NCBI GenBank assembly: GCA_905478065.1
Contig: CAJQGZ010000024.1
Span: 1-50,597 of the forward strand
Length of the DNA stretch: 50,597 bases
Reading direction: 5' to 3'
Source of the DNA: an uncultured bacterium
GTDB lineage: Bacteria; Fidelibacterota; Marinisomatia; Marinisomatales; UBA1611
Shown piece after piece: positions 8,675 through 17,149 of the stretch. The notes under the pieces are model-generated. The model did not search any database, had not been told where the DNA came from, and saw only the letters and a program-made list of their open reading frames with translations. A program made the translations under genes and the position numbers. Position 1 is the first letter of the stretch. The number at the start of each line of letters is the position of its first letter.

Positions 8675-9889
8675 ATGGTCAGAGTTGAAACAGTTATTGT
8701 TGGTGCTGGTCTTTCAGGTCTGGCTTGTGCATCTCTTTTAGAAAAACACAAAAAAGAATATTTAATTGTAGAAAAATCGAATCGAGTTGGTGGTAGAGTA
8801 GGCTCCATTTACGAGAATGATTACATATTTGATGTTGGTTTTCAGGTCTATAATACTGCGTATGCAGAGTCCAGCCGTATTTTAGATTTAAAAAACATTG
8901 ATTTACAATTATTTAAGCCAGGCTCAGTAATACACAATGGGAAAAAGTTCCATATGGTTTCAGATCCAATTAGAGATCCTAAAAATTTATTTAGTAGTCT
9001 TTTTTCTTCGTTGTCGAGCTTTTCAGACAAACTTAAAGTTTTGCTCCTAATATATGAATTATCGAATTACAGAATCGAAAATGATATTTCTTTCGATATG
9101 ACAACACTAGAATATTTAAAACAACGAAAATTTTCCGAGAAATTTATAGATCTCTTTTTTAGCCCTTTTTTTTCTGGGATATTTTTAGAAAAGGATTTAA
9201 AAACTTCTTCAAAATTTTTCAAATATGTCTTCTCAAATTTTAGTAAGGGCATGGCTTGTATACCGAAAAATGGTATGCAAAAAATACCTGATTCGATTTC
9301 AAACAATATAAATAAAGAAAATATTTTTTTTGATCATGCGTTAATTAAAATAGACCGCAGTAAGATATTATCATTCAGTAATAGTATTGATATAAAAGCT
9401 GACAATATTGTTTTTACAGGAGGTAGTGAGAATTTAATTAAAAAAAAATCTGCAAAATATAATTCTGTTTGTAATTTATATTTTGTAACCGATATTGATA
9501 TAAAAAACGGAAAATACATCCATTTGTTTCCAAAGGATGACTTGATTAATAATATTGCAATTTTAAACAAAGTTAGTTCTTCTTACAGTGCATCAAATAA
9601 TCTTCTTTCGATATCTGTTCTTGGAGATTTTTCAACATTTGACATACCAATTAATTCGATTAAAAAGAGATTGTCTAACTATTTTGGTGGATCAGAATCA
9701 AACTATGATTTCATGAAACGGTTTGACATAAAAAGGGCTACAATCATTCAAAATAAAGACTTCTTTAAAAAAAGAAGTTCTTTCTTAGGCGAAGGTTTAA
9801 TTGTTGCCGGAGACCATACTGTTACTGGCAGTATTGAAGGTGCTGTATGCTCCGGTTTAAACGCCTCTAATTATATAATTAAAAGATAA
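8675..9889 (+). CDS. FAD-dependent amine oxidase/phytoene desaturase-like oxidoreductase
   Basis: The 404-residue flavoprotein begins 'VETVIVGAGLSGLACASLL', the dinucleotide-binding GxGxxG fold, followed by 'EKSNRVGGRVGS', the second FAD-contact motif of the amine oxidase/protoporphyrinogen oxidase/phytoene desaturase group. The C-terminal flavin loop 'LIVAGDHTVTGSIEGAVCSG' is also typical. The substrate is not evident; a NAD(P)-binding-like amino-oxidase of unknown specificity is the safest call. The glycosylase gene starts 2 bases after its stop, so the two are almost certainly cotranscribed and perhaps translationally coupled. Confidence 0.85.
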   Translation: MVRVETVIVGAGLSGLACASLLEKHKKEYLIVEKSNRVGGRVGSIYENDYIFDVGFQVYNTAYAESSRILDLKNIDLQLFKPGSVIHNGKKFHMVSDPIRDPKNLFSSLFSSLSSFSDKLKVLLLIYELSNYRIENDISFDMTTLEYLKQRKFSEKFIDLFFSPFFSGIFLEKDLKTSSKFFKYVFSNFSKGMACIPKNGMQKIPDSISNNINKENIFFDHALIKIDRSKILSFSNSIDIKADNIVFTGGSENLIKKKSAKYNSVCNLYFVTDIDIKNGKYIHLFPKDDLINNIAILNKVSSSYSASNNLLSISVLGDFSTFDIPINSIKKRLSNYFGGSESNYDFMKRFDIKRATIIQNKDFFKKRSSFLGEGLIVAGDHTVTGSIEGAVCSGLNASNYIIKR

Positions 9890-9891
9890 AT

Positions 9892-10386
9892 ATGATTGAA
9901 AAATCTGATTTCAGTTTGTCTTTTGAACCTGTGATTTTCCAAAACACAGAAATTTTAATTCTGGGATCATTACCGGGAAGAAAATCTATTGAATTAAATC
10001 AATATTATGGTCATTCAAGGAACAGAATTTGGAGTATCCTTTCTTACTTAAAAGAAAAGGAGACTCCAACAAATTATGATGATAAAAAGGTTTTCTTAAA
10101 TTTATTAAAAATAGGCCTCTGGGATGTAGCCCGTAGCGCGATTCGAAAAGGAAGTCTCGATAGTAATATTAAAGAAGAAAGACCTAATGATATAGACTTA
10201 TTAACAAAAACCAATCCTTCAATAAAAGTGATAGGTTTTAATGGCAAAAAATCCGAACAAATGTTTTATAAGTTTTTCAAACTAAACCCTGACATTAAAT
10301 ATGTCTCATTGCCAAGCTCTAGTCCCGCAAATATGGCGATAAACTTTGAAAATATTTGCGAAAAATGGTCTCAACTTTTTTTATAA
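9892..10386 (+). CDS. Hypoxanthine/uracil-DNA glycosylase (family 6 type)
   Basis: The 164-residue protein belongs to the uracil-DNA glycosylase superfamily, DNA-deoxyinosine glycosylase branch, which removes deaminated bases (chiefly hypoxanthine) from DNA. Motif 1 is 'ILGSLPGRKSIELNQYYG' followed by 'HSRNRIWSIL', carrying the Asn used for catalysis in this branch. The middle motif is 'VIGFNGKKSEQMF' and the C-terminal loop is 'LPSSSPANM'. The length is normal. It is coupled to the upstream FAD oxidoreductase with a 2-base gap, and the downstream peptidase-like gene follows after 12 bases. Confidence 0.88.
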   Translation: MIEKSDFSLSFEPVIFQNTEILILGSLPGRKSIELNQYYGHSRNRIWSILSYLKEKETPTNYDDKKVFLNLLKIGLWDVARSAIRKGSLDSNIKEERPNDIDLLTKTNPSIKVIGFNGKKSEQMFYKFFKLNPDIKYVSLPSSSPANMAINFENICEKWSQLFL

Positions 10387-10398
10387 AAATAATCTAAT

Positions 10399-11211
10399 AT
10401 GCTTTTTAATAATATAATTAAAAACATAGTATTAATTGCTTTTATTTGCCTGGAACAATTCTGCTGTCATTCAAATAATTCTGCTAATTCAGCACTAGCT
10501 TATAACTGCGAATCGCTAAAAGAGCCTCCTTTTCATGGTACTATATTTATTGATAGTGAAATAGTGACCCCAGATGATATTTCTACTTTTGTCAGATTAT
10601 CATATGATGGAAGACAAGAAAGAGTGATGTTCGATAGAAGAATAGCTAATTGGATTACTATTCAGCCATATTTGTTTCCAGCTATTTATGATGATAATAT
10701 CCAAATTGAAATTCAAGTAAATCCTGAATTTGGTTCCTACCAAGAGGCAATGATTCAGGCTGAAAAATTTGCTCCAGTGATTGGGCAGCTGCCAACTGAA
10801 CTTAGAAAAGATGTTAAAACAGTCTGGATTCATCGAGGCGATTTTCCTTTTGGTGGTGGCAATAATAACCTACTTATTCATACGGACTATTCGGTAAAAA
10901 ATTATGAAGAACAAGGTATTCTTGAAGAAACGCTTATACATGAAGCAGCCCATACCTCACTTGATGAATACCATGCAAAGGATAGTTTATGGCTAATTGC
11001 TCAAGAAAAAGATTGTGGGTTTATTTCTTCATACGCTCAGGATCATCCATATCGTGAAGATATTGCCGAAAGCTATCTTCCTTATTTTGCTGTAAGATTT
11101 AGAGCAGATAGAATCCCCTTAAGTTTGAAACAAAAAATTGAGTTATCTATGCCAAACAGAATTAAATATTTTGATGATCAAAACTATGATATGTACCCAG
11201 TATTAAAATAA
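10399..11211 (+). CDS. Putative secreted HExxH (gluzincin-like) metallopeptidase
   Basis: The 270-residue protein has an N-terminal hydrophobic export segment (about residues 8-20) ending near 'LEQFCCHSNN'. A Cys there might serve as a lipid attachment site, though the lipobox is not ideal. The zinc-site candidate is 'LIHEAAHTSLDEYH' (H181, E182, H185), followed 35 residues on by 'REDIAESYLPYF', where E220 or E224 could be the third ligand as in gluzincins. No named family is recognised. Conserved ligand spacing makes a metallopeptidase plausible, but the substrate is unknown. It lies 12 bases after the glycosylase and may end that operon. Confidence 0.6.
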   Translation: MLFNNIIKNIVLIAFICLEQFCCHSNNSANSALAYNCESLKEPPFHGTIFIDSEIVTPDDISTFVRLSYDGRQERVMFDRRIANWITIQPYLFPAIYDDNIQIEIQVNPEFGSYQEAMIQAEKFAPVIGQLPTELRKDVKTVWIHRGDFPFGGGNNNLLIHTDYSVKNYEEQGILEETLIHEAAHTSLDEYHAKDSLWLIAQEKDCGFISSYAQDHPYREDIAESYLPYFAVRFRADRIPLSLKQKIELSMPNRIKYFDDQNYDMYPVLK

Positions 11212-11218
11212 TTTATTT

Positions 11219-11245
11219 GTCAAAAAGAAAATTATATTTTTTGAC
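11219..11245 (+). terminator. Inverted repeat, possible terminator
   Basis: Perfect 8-bp arms GTCAAAAA / TTTTTGAC with an 11-base AT-rich loop begin 7 bases after the stop of the HExxH gene and run into TCTTTTAATTTT. The stem is weak and AT-rich. The right arm overlaps TTGACT, which could instead be a -35 element for the SSB-like gene. Confidence 0.4.
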
Positions 11246-11263
11246 TCTTTTAATTTTGGCTAA

Positions 11264-11278
11264 ACGTATATGATACGT
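11264..11278. promoter_or_regulatory. Short palindrome upstream of the SSB-like gene
   Basis: Arms ACGTAT and ATACGT are separated by ATG. The palindrome lies 48 bases before the start of the SSB-like gene and downstream of a TTGACT hexamer at 11241. Its position fits an operator overlapping the promoter region. No regulator is known, and a chance palindrome cannot be excluded. Confidence 0.35.
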
Positions 11279-11325
11279 ATGTTTTGTTTCGTTTTTAATA
11301 AAAAATATTTACAAAAGAGGTGAAA

Positions 11326-11637
11326 ATGTCTCAAGATAGAGTTTATATAAATCAATGCTCCCTAAGAGAAAAGACTTTTGATAATGGCGGTAGTTTAATT
11401 AATGCTGCTTTTAAAGTCAGTGAGCTACAAGAACACGTAGATGAAAATGGTTGGGTCAATATCGTTATTGCAAAAAGAAGAGAAGTATCAGAAAAAGGTG
11501 CTACTCATTATGCTTACAAAAGTGAATACCAACGACAAAATGCTCCGCAGTCCTCGCAGCCTCCACAAATGAGCCCTGAACCATCTCAACAAGAGCCAAC
11601 ACCAAATCCGATCGAGGATGACGATTTGCCCTTTTAA
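11326..11637 (+). CDS. Mini SSB-like protein with acidic DDDLPF tip
   Basis: The 103-residue protein starts at ATG 11326, which has a good ribosome site (GAGGTG) just upstream; an in-frame GTG at 11320 lies inside that site. Residues 1-70 are a compact beta-rich region ('VYINQCSLREKTFDNGG', 'NGWVNIVIAKRREVSEKG') of a size that could form a small OB-type fold. Residues about 72-97 are a Pro/Gln/Ser-rich linker. The last nine residues, 'PIEDDDLPF', copy the acidic tip by which bacterial SSB recruits repair and replication proteins. It is shorter than normal SSB (about 140-180 residues) and the body does not match the SSB family obviously. A single-stranded nucleic-acid binding role is inference from architecture. 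Confidence 0.6.
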   Translation: MSQDRVYINQCSLREKTFDNGGSLINAAFKVSELQEHVDENGWVNIVIAKRREVSEKGATHYAYKSEYQRQNAPQSSQPPQMSPEPSQQEPTPNPIEDDDLPF

Positions 11638-11677
11638 TTTGGATTAAGATGGTAGCAGTATAATCATCTTTATTTCT

Positions 11678-11730
11678 GTATCGTTTACTTTTTACATCGA
11701 TTTTTGAATTTTTGTAAAAAGTAAACATAC
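11678..11730. repeat. Long imperfect inverted repeat (hairpin)
   Basis: Fourteen-base perfect arms (left 11683-11696, right 11713-11726, beginning GTTTAC and ending GTAAAC) surround a 16-base loop. GTAT and ATAC extend them outside a single bulged C at 11682, for 18 pairs in all. There is no T-run after either end, so it is not a standard terminator. It lies in the 196-base gap after the SSB-like gene, which otherwise holds no gene I can see. Confidence 0.7.
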
Positions 11731-11833
11731 TGACCGACTTCTTAATTAAATATATTGTTTAAATATATTTTAGTATTATATTTTTTCTCCACCTGCCTTC
11801 GTATTCAAACCAATTCCTGTATTTTTAATTTTT

Positions 11834-12409
11834 ATGAATCATTATATAATCATATCATGTCTGTTTATTTGTAGTTGTGTTTCTACTATACCAGATAAAT
11901 ACGAGTTAAGGTTAGAAGCCATTACAAAAGAATTGCATAGGACAAAACTAATTGCAAAAAATGCTGTTGGTCGAATAAGTAAATTAGAGAATAAATTATC
12001 CGAAAGTATAATCGAGCGAGACCGCCTATTAATAGAGCATAAAAAAGAGACCTCTTTATTGAGGGCTTCTGATGCATTTCACAAAGGCAATAATGCACTT
12101 TTAACAAAAAATTATAATAAGGCTATACTATACTACAATAAAACAATTGAGTTGAGGCCAACAGATGCACATGCTTTTAATAATCTAGGAAATGCCTATA
12201 AAGAAATCAAAAATTACCCTCTAGCAATTAAGGCATATCGTAATGCTATTTTGTACAAGCCTGATTATGCTAGCGCTCACTATAATCTTGGAATCGTATA
12301 CCAAAAAAACAATAATTTTGACATCGCATTAGATTCTTACAGAAAAGCTGCTAGGTTAGCTCATTCAGGAGGACAGCAGTGGCTAAAAGAAAGTGGTTTT
12401 CATTGGTAG
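11834..12409 (+). CDS. TPR-repeat lipoprotein
   Basis: The 191-residue protein begins with a short signal ending 'LFICSCVS', a plausible lipobox with lipidation at Cys15, so it is probably tethered to an envelope membrane. Residues about 20-65 are charged and heptad-like, probably coiled coil ('LENKLSESIIERDRLLIEH'). Residues about 70-180 hold three tetratricopeptide repeats, recognisable by 'NNLGNAYKEIKNYPLAIKAY' and 'HYNLGIVYQKNNNFDIALDS'. TPRs mediate protein-protein contacts; the partner is unknown. The next gene starts 7 bases after the stop. Confidence 0.85.
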   Translation: MNHYIIISCLFICSCVSTIPDKYELRLEAITKELHRTKLIAKNAVGRISKLENKLSESIIERDRLLIEHKKETSLLRASDAFHKGNNALLTKNYNKAILYYNKTIELRPTDAHAFNNLGNAYKEIKNYPLAIKAYRNAILYKPDYASAHYNLGIVYQKNNNFDIALDSYRKAARLAHSGGQQWLKESGFHW

Positions 12410-12416
12410 TTTATTA

Positions 12417-12860
12417 ATGTTTGATGTGGATGTAGAAATTAGACCTCTAGTAAATTTTATAAATAATCTTGAGGGCGTTAAAACGTATGGTTCTTGTCAA
12501 GGCCATGATGATGGTGGAAAAAGCGGTGATTGGCTTTACCCATACATAAAATTTAAATGTATAAATAATAGGTCTCTTGGGTTGATTGCTGGAATTGAAA
12601 ATGCATACGCTAACCTTGATAGTCTCCAAAAATTAAATAATTTTAATCCCAGCGAACTATACCAACCAGAATTAAAAGCAATGTGGACTACAGAAGTAGT
12701 ATCAAATATTGATTATAACAGCATCGAGAACACGGAAGATGATGCGTATGCATTGTTTGTCTTAAGGGCTGACTCAAGTAGTTATAATAAGCCTTCAGAA
12801 GTATATGAAGATTTTCCTACTATAATAAAATGGTATGAGATGCAGATGGTTTCAAAATGA
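12417..12860 (+). CDS. Conserved-type protein with SCxGH motif, unknown function
   Basis: The 147-residue cytoplasmic-looking protein starts at ATG 12417; an upstream in-frame GTG at 12393 would overlap the TPR gene. Near the N-terminus it reads '[20 protein letters not shown]' followed by QGHDDGG. The Cys and His plus an acidic cluster resemble small proteins, often of phage or mobile origin, with an 'SCqGH' signature after a short helix. I know of no established function. No signal peptide or membrane span is visible. It follows the TPR lipoprotein closely and precedes the DUF885-like gene by 16 bases, so the three may form an operon. Confidence 0.65.
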   Translation: MFDVDVEIRPLVNFINNLEGVKTYGSCQGHDDGGKSGDWLYPYIKFKCINNRSLGLIAGIENAYANLDSLQKLNNFNPSELYQPELKAMWTTEVVSNIDYNSIENTEDDAYALFVLRADSSSYNKPSEVYEDFPTIIKWYEMQMVSK

Positions 12861-12876
12861 TATTTATATTTTAATT

Positions 12877-14535
12877 ATGTGTAGAGTGATAAGGGAAAAT
12901 AATGTTAAAGTACTTATATTAGGATTATTAATATTTATCACATTTAGTGAACCATTGAAAGCAGAACAGGAAAACCAACCTAAGAATTACCACCAGCTTG
13001 TAGATTTGTTTTACAAATGGAGAGAATTTGAAAAGCCGCCATTGACCAGTGGTGCTCCAGATTATACTACGAAAATGTTTAGTCATCGTGAAGAAGAGTT
13101 CAACTTACTTCGTAAGGAGCTTGAAAAAATGGATACTACAAACTGGTCGGTTCATCACAGAGTAGATTGGAACGTGGTCAATGCTGAAATGAATGGTTAC
13201 GATTTCAATAGGCGAGTGTTGAAACCGTGGGTTCGTGACCCTGCTTTTTATCAAACTATTTGGATGTATGAAAGTGATGTACCCGCTCACGAGGGTCCTG
13301 CAAATCATGCTTTATTAGAATTTTGGCAATATGAATTTCCACTTACTGAGGACAGAGCTAGAGATATGGCTTCAGAAATGGAAGTAATTCCAAATCTTTT
13401 ATTTCAGGCGAGAGGAAATCTTACTGGGAATGCTAAAGATTTATGGATTGCAGGAATAGAAAATTTTAAGGACCAGCAAAAGAGCTTACTTAAAATCAAA
13501 ACACACATTAAAAAGGAACATGGAAAACAGTTTAATAAAATTTTAAAAAAACCAATCGACAGAGCATTAAAAGCAAATAATGATTTTATTGAATGGCTAA
13601 TATCAAAGAAATCAATAAAAAATGGCCCTTCTGGTATTGGTAAAGAAAATTACACCTGGTACCAACAAAATGTTCACCTCATTCCTCTAACCTGGGACGA
13701 AGAGGTTTCTTTATTAAAACGAGAACTTGATCGAGCATGGAGTTCTCTGAAGATGCAAGAGCATTTAAATAGAAATTTACCACAAATGAAATCAGCTAAT
13801 ACAAAAGATGAATTTGATGAAATGAAAGAAAATGGCGTGAAACGTCTGATGCAATTTTTATCTGATCATGACATTATGGAAATAAAAGAAAATATGGAAC
13901 CTGCTTTAAGGGAACACATGGGTGAATTTGTTCCTAAAAACGAAAGGAATTTCTTTTACATTGGTATGCATTATGATCCGGTTCCTCTATATACGCACTT
14001 TTACCATTGGTTTGATCTCGCTGAGGTAAGAGATAATCCTCATAAAAGCCCAATCAGAAGAGGTCCTTTGTTATATAATATTTTTGATTCTAAAAGCGAG
14101 GGTATTGCCACGGGAGTTGAAGAAATGTTTATGCAACTAGGATTGTATGAAGACAGCCCCAGGTCAAAAGAAATTGTATGGATTATGCTAGCTCAAAGAG
14201 CTGCAAGGGGTTTAGGGTCACTCTATGCTCATGCAAATATGATGAACATGGAAGAAGCTGGTCATGTTCATGTAGAATGGACACCGCGAGGATGGATGGA
14301 GCGAGAGCCACACCTTTTACAGTTTGAGCAACACTTATATCTGAGACAGCCTGGTTATGGAACATGCTATATCACGGGGAAATATTTAATAGAGCGATTG
14401 ATAAAATCATTGTCTAAAAAATTAGAAAATGAGGGAGAAAAGTTTAGTATAAAATCTTTTTTAAAGTTTTATAATGATGCTGGAAACATACCTGTTGACC
14501 TCATTAAATGGGAAATGACCGGAAAGAAAAAATAA
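12877..14535 (+). CDS. Secreted DUF885-family protein
   Basis: The 552-residue protein starts at ATG 12877, giving a signal peptide through '[14 protein letters not shown]'; an upstream ATG at 12835 would overlap the preceding gene by 26 bases. Mostly helical sequence with '[18 protein letters not shown]' and the C-terminal '[20 protein letters not shown]' fits the DUF885 family, whose members resemble M32/M3-type metallopeptidases. The canonical HE-x-x-PGHH zinc motif is not visible; the corresponding area reads '[18 protein letters not shown]'. The enzyme may therefore be divergent or inactive. Location is probably periplasmic. The substrate is unknown. Confidence 0.75.
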   Translation: MCRVIRENNVKVLILGLLIFITFSEPLKAEQENQPKNYHQLVDLFYKWREFEKPPLTSGAPDYTTKMFSHREEEFNLLRKELEKMDTTNWSVHHRVDWNVVNAEMNGYDFNRRVLKPWVRDPAFYQTIWMYESDVPAHEGPANHALLEFWQYEFPLTEDRARDMASEMEVIPNLLFQARGNLTGNAKDLWIAGIENFKDQQKSLLKIKTHIKKEHGKQFNKILKKPIDRALKANNDFIEWLISKKSIKNGPSGIGKENYTWYQQNVHLIPLTWDEEVSLLKRELDRAWSSLKMQEHLNRNLPQMKSANTKDEFDEMKENGVKRLMQFLSDHDIMEIKENMEPALREHMGEFVPKNERNFFYIGMHYDPVPLYTHFYHWFDLAEVRDNPHKSPIRRGPLLYNIFDSKSEGIATGVEEMFMQLGLYEDSPRSKEIVWIMLAQRAARGLGSLYAHANMMNMEEAGHVHVEWTPRGWMEREPHLLQFEQHLYLRQPGYGTCYITGKYLIERLIKSLSKKLENEGEKFSIKSFLKFYNDAGNIPVDLIKWEMTGKKK

Positions 14536-14599
14536 AAAATATTTATTACATTAGTGTCAAAAAAGAAATACATTAAGCGATTAACTAAAGAGGAAAAAC

Positions 14600-14797
14600 A
14601 TGGAAACAGGTAAAGTAAAATTCTATAATAGAGAAAAAAGATATGGTTTTGTTACCGGAGACAATGGTACAGACTACTTTTTTCATGAATCAATGCTCGT
14701 TGATGGTCAACAAGTACGTGATGAAGATAGAGTAGAATTCAACGCAACTGATGGAGATAGAGGTAAACAAGCTACCGATATATCCCGTATAGATTAA
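14600..14797 (+). CDS. Cold-shock domain protein
   Basis: The 65-residue protein is a single cold-shock domain, a five-strand OB barrel that binds single-stranded RNA/DNA and melts mRNA structure. The start 'GKVKFYNREKRYGFVTG' contains RNP1 (K-R-Y-G-F-V), and 'DYFFHESML' is RNP2. The start is set by AGAGG six bases upstream of ATG 14600. Length and motifs are standard for CspA-like proteins, although the middle is more acidic than in E. coli CspA. Two hairpins follow the stop. The gene stands alone. Confidence 0.95.
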   Translation: METGKVKFYNREKRYGFVTGDNGTDYFFHESMLVDGQQVRDEDRVEFNATDGDRGKQATDISRID

Positions 14798-14804
14798 TTA
14801 TAGT

Positions 14805-14828
14805 GAAGGTCCATTCAATTCGGACTTC
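14805..14828 (+). terminator. Hairpin after cold-shock gene
   Basis: GAAGGTCC pairs with GGACTTC (one bulged G) across a nine-base loop, beginning 7 bases after the cold-shock stop. It is followed by a pyrimidine-rich stretch rather than a clean T-run, so terminator strength is uncertain. Confidence 0.45.
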
Positions 14829-14838
14829 TTCCACATTT

Positions 14839-14854
14839 TAGGCTATTCAGCCTA
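14839..14854. terminator. Second hairpin, bidirectional-terminator-like
   Basis: TAGGCT and AGCCTA form a 6-bp stem with a four-base loop (ATTC), preceded by TTT and followed by GAAAAA. Short T/A flanks on both sides could let it work in either direction. The rest of the 160-base gap before 14959 shows no gene. Confidence 0.45.
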
Positions 14855-14958
14855 GAAAAATCCACCAAAATTATTTAGTAGATTTTTAGTGAATTAACCT
14901 ATGTGCAGGGCTATTGTTCTTATTAATGTTTTTAGCATGATTTAAAAGTGTTGAAATA

Positions 14959-15669
14959 ATGAGAAGAGTAGCCCTTTTTTTTATACTTATTTTTCTTAGT
15001 AGTTTAACAGCTCAATTAAATCCAAATCCTGAGAGGTTTTACCCTTCAAAGATTGGAAGAGAAATATCTATTGAGCAATTTGTTGAATGGGATAAAAAAA
15101 ACGCTTTCTCCCAAAACGGTATATTATTTATTGGCAGTTCAAGCATTAGGCTTTGGCCCACAAAGCAGTATTTTGATTATAATATTATTAATCGTGGCTT
15201 TGGCGGAGCTCATTTATCTGATATAAATCATTATTTTGATTTAATTGTTTCAAAATACAAACCGAAAATTATTTTTCTTTACGCTGGCGATAATGATATT
15301 GCCGCAAAAAAAACACCAAATCGCTTTTTAAGAGACTATCAAAAATTTGTTAGACTTGTTGATGATAGTATCCCTGATTGTTCCATTATCTTCATTCCAA
15401 TAAAACCTAGTCCAGCTAGGTGGAAGTATTGGGGTAATATGAAAAAAGCTAATAATCTTGTGAGTGAGTATATTAAAAAGTCTTCTAACCAGTATTATAT
15501 AGATACCGCGGGCCCAATGATTAATGATAGCGGCAGACCTATATCAAGCCTATTTATAAGCGATAGTCTACATCTGAGTTCAGAAGGATATGATCTTTGG
15601 AGTAATATCATCCATCCGCTATTAGAACAAGTTATCAACAAAAATAAATGGAAAATATTTAATTGGTGA
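14959..15669 (+). CDS. Secreted SGNH/GDSL-type hydrolase
   Basis: The 236-residue protein has a signal peptide ('VALFFILIFLSSLTAQ'). The SGNH blocks are in order: block I 'ILFIGSSSIRLW' (nucleophile Ser near residue 61), block II 'INRGFGGAH' (Gly), block III 'LYAGDNDIA' (Asn112), and block V 'SDSLHLSSEGY' (Asp202, His205). These enzymes are esterases or acylhydrolases acting on lipids or on acetylated glycans. An export signal suggests a periplasmic or extracellular target. A GTG-start methyltransferase follows 59 bases later. Confidence 0.88.
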   Translation: MRRVALFFILIFLSSLTAQLNPNPERFYPSKIGREISIEQFVEWDKKNAFSQNGILFIGSSSIRLWPTKQYFDYNIINRGFGGAHLSDINHYFDLIVSKYKPKIIFLYAGDNDIAAKKTPNRFLRDYQKFVRLVDDSIPDCSIIFIPIKPSPARWKYWGNMKKANNLVSEYIKKSSNQYYIDTAGPMINDSGRPISSLFISDSLHLSSEGYDLWSNIIHPLLEQVINKNKWKIFNW

Positions 15670-15728
15670 AATGAATAATTGATAAAAAGATAGCTTTTTA
15701 TCTTAAGCGCTCTATACTTTATTGACAC

Positions 15729-16529
15729 GTGTTAAAGTCTATTATACTAATCATATTAAAACTTTCACCATCATCTAAAAAATGGTTTTGGGAAAAGTGG
15801 TATAATGTATTTGCAAGGAACGCTAAAAATACTAACCTGAAACTAATGAATTATGGTTATCATTCTCCTAGCCTGGAACTTAAATTAAACGAAGAAGATG
15901 AAATTGAACGCTACCCGATTCAGTTATACTCTTTTATAGCAAATCAGGCAGAAATAATAGATAAAAATATTTTAGAAATTGGTTCTGGAAGAGGTGGAGG
16001 CGCATCTTTTATTGCTAGATATTTACACCCTAAATCTATAACTGGCATTGATATTTCAAAAGATGCCATTGAATTATGCTCGAAAATTTACAATATCCCA
16101 AATCTTAATTTTATCGTTGGGGATGCAGAAAATATCCCTTTTGTCGATAATTCATATGATATTTTAATCAATGTGGAATCCTCTCATTGTTACGGTGATA
16201 TGAAAAAGTTTCTTAATGAGTCTTATAGGGTTTTAAAACCTGGCGGTTTTTTTCTTTTTTGCGATTTTCGAACGAAAAGTAGTATTCAAGAACTTTATGA
16301 TCAATTCAGCAATTCAGATTTGCAATTTATTAATAGGGTAGATATCACAGATAATATTTTAAGCGGCCTGGATAATCTTTCTAGTTATCGCGAAAAGCAT
16401 ATTGATGAGAGTGTACCACTATTTCTTAGAAAAATATTTAAAACATATGCTGGTATCAAAGGAACAGAAATTTATAATGCATTTTCAAGCGGCTCGATGA
16501 CATATATTTGCGCTATTTTAAAAAAATAG
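15729..16529 (+). CDS. SAM-dependent methyltransferase
   Basis: The 266-residue class I methyltransferase contains motif I 'ILEIGSGRGGGASFIA', the acidic residue that binds ribose in 'ITGIDISKDAI', 'VGDAENIPFVDNSYD' (motif II) and 'SYRVLKPGGFF' (post-II). The Arg-Gly-Gly-Gly after motif I and 'LMNYGYH...ERYPIQLY' before it recall phthiotriolone/sterol-type small-molecule methyltransferases, but the substrate cannot be fixed. The N-terminal 15 residues are hydrophobic. The start is GTG 15729, and no ATG fits better. Confidence 0.88.
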   Translation: MLKSIILIILKLSPSSKKWFWEKWYNVFARNAKNTNLKLMNYGYHSPSLELKLNEEDEIERYPIQLYSFIANQAEIIDKNILEIGSGRGGGASFIARYLHPKSITGIDISKDAIELCSKIYNIPNLNFIVGDAENIPFVDNSYDILINVESSHCYGDMKKFLNESYRVLKPGGFFLFCDFRTKSSIQELYDQFSNSDLQFINRVDITDNILSGLDNLSSYREKHIDESVPLFLRKIFKTYAGIKGTEIYNAFSSGSMTYICAILKK

Positions 16530-16614
16530 AGAACCTATCTATTAGAAATAATCAAAATTTAAGATTATTTTTAGCATTGAAATTTGTTGAATCATTAATA
16601 TATAGGTACAAAAA

Positions 16615-17130
16615 ATGAGATGGTACATTGAGGTAATATTAAATAATTATATCAATTTTCAGGGCAGGGCTCGGCGTAAAGAGTTTTGGATGTTTATGCT
16701 CATCCATATGTTGATTTCAATTGCTTTATATTTTATAGCTAAAATTGTTTTAGTAGCTTACTTGACACTTACAATCTGTCCTATGGTTGGCGTAGGAATT
16801 CGTCGACTACATGATAGTGGTAAAAATGGAATGTGGATCCTTGCAGCAAATGTTCCGTTTCTAGGTTTTATATACTACTACTTTATGTTCTTAGATAGCG
16901 AGCCTAGCACAAATATATATGGTGAGTGTCCTAAAGAATCATATATGGATAAAATATTGAAAGATGAGCTAGAACCACCTGCATACACTAAACCGTCTTC
17001 ATTGTCTTTTGATAATTTAGAATTTGATTTATCAATACTGAGCCCAGATAAACTATTTAAAAATGAGACTGCTGTACAAATTCTAATCATTGTTTTAGGG
17101 CTAATATCAATATTAATGTTTTCGAATTAA
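16615..17130 (+). CDS. DUF805 inner-membrane protein with C-terminal extension
   Basis: The 171-residue protein opens like the DUF805/YhaH family: 'YINFQGRARRKEFWMFML', then hydrophobic spans and 'GIRRLHDSGKNGMW', the hallmark R-R-L-H-D-x-x-x-S/G-x-W block. It is longer than typical members (about 120 residues). After the DUF805 core (about residues 1-110) come a polar stretch and a second hydrophobic segment at the end ('VQILIIVLGLISILMFS'). The family function is unknown. The gene precedes a DUF1543 gene by 19 bases and probably shares its transcript. Confidence 0.88.
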   Translation: MRWYIEVILNNYINFQGRARRKEFWMFMLIHMLISIALYFIAKIVLVAYLTLTICPMVGVGIRRLHDSGKNGMWILAANVPFLGFIYYYFMFLDSEPSTNIYGECPKESYMDKILKDELEPPAYTKPSSLSFDNLEFDLSILSPDKLFKNETAVQILIIVLGLISILMFSN

Positions 17131-17149
17131 TAAAATAGAGGAGTTTGTA

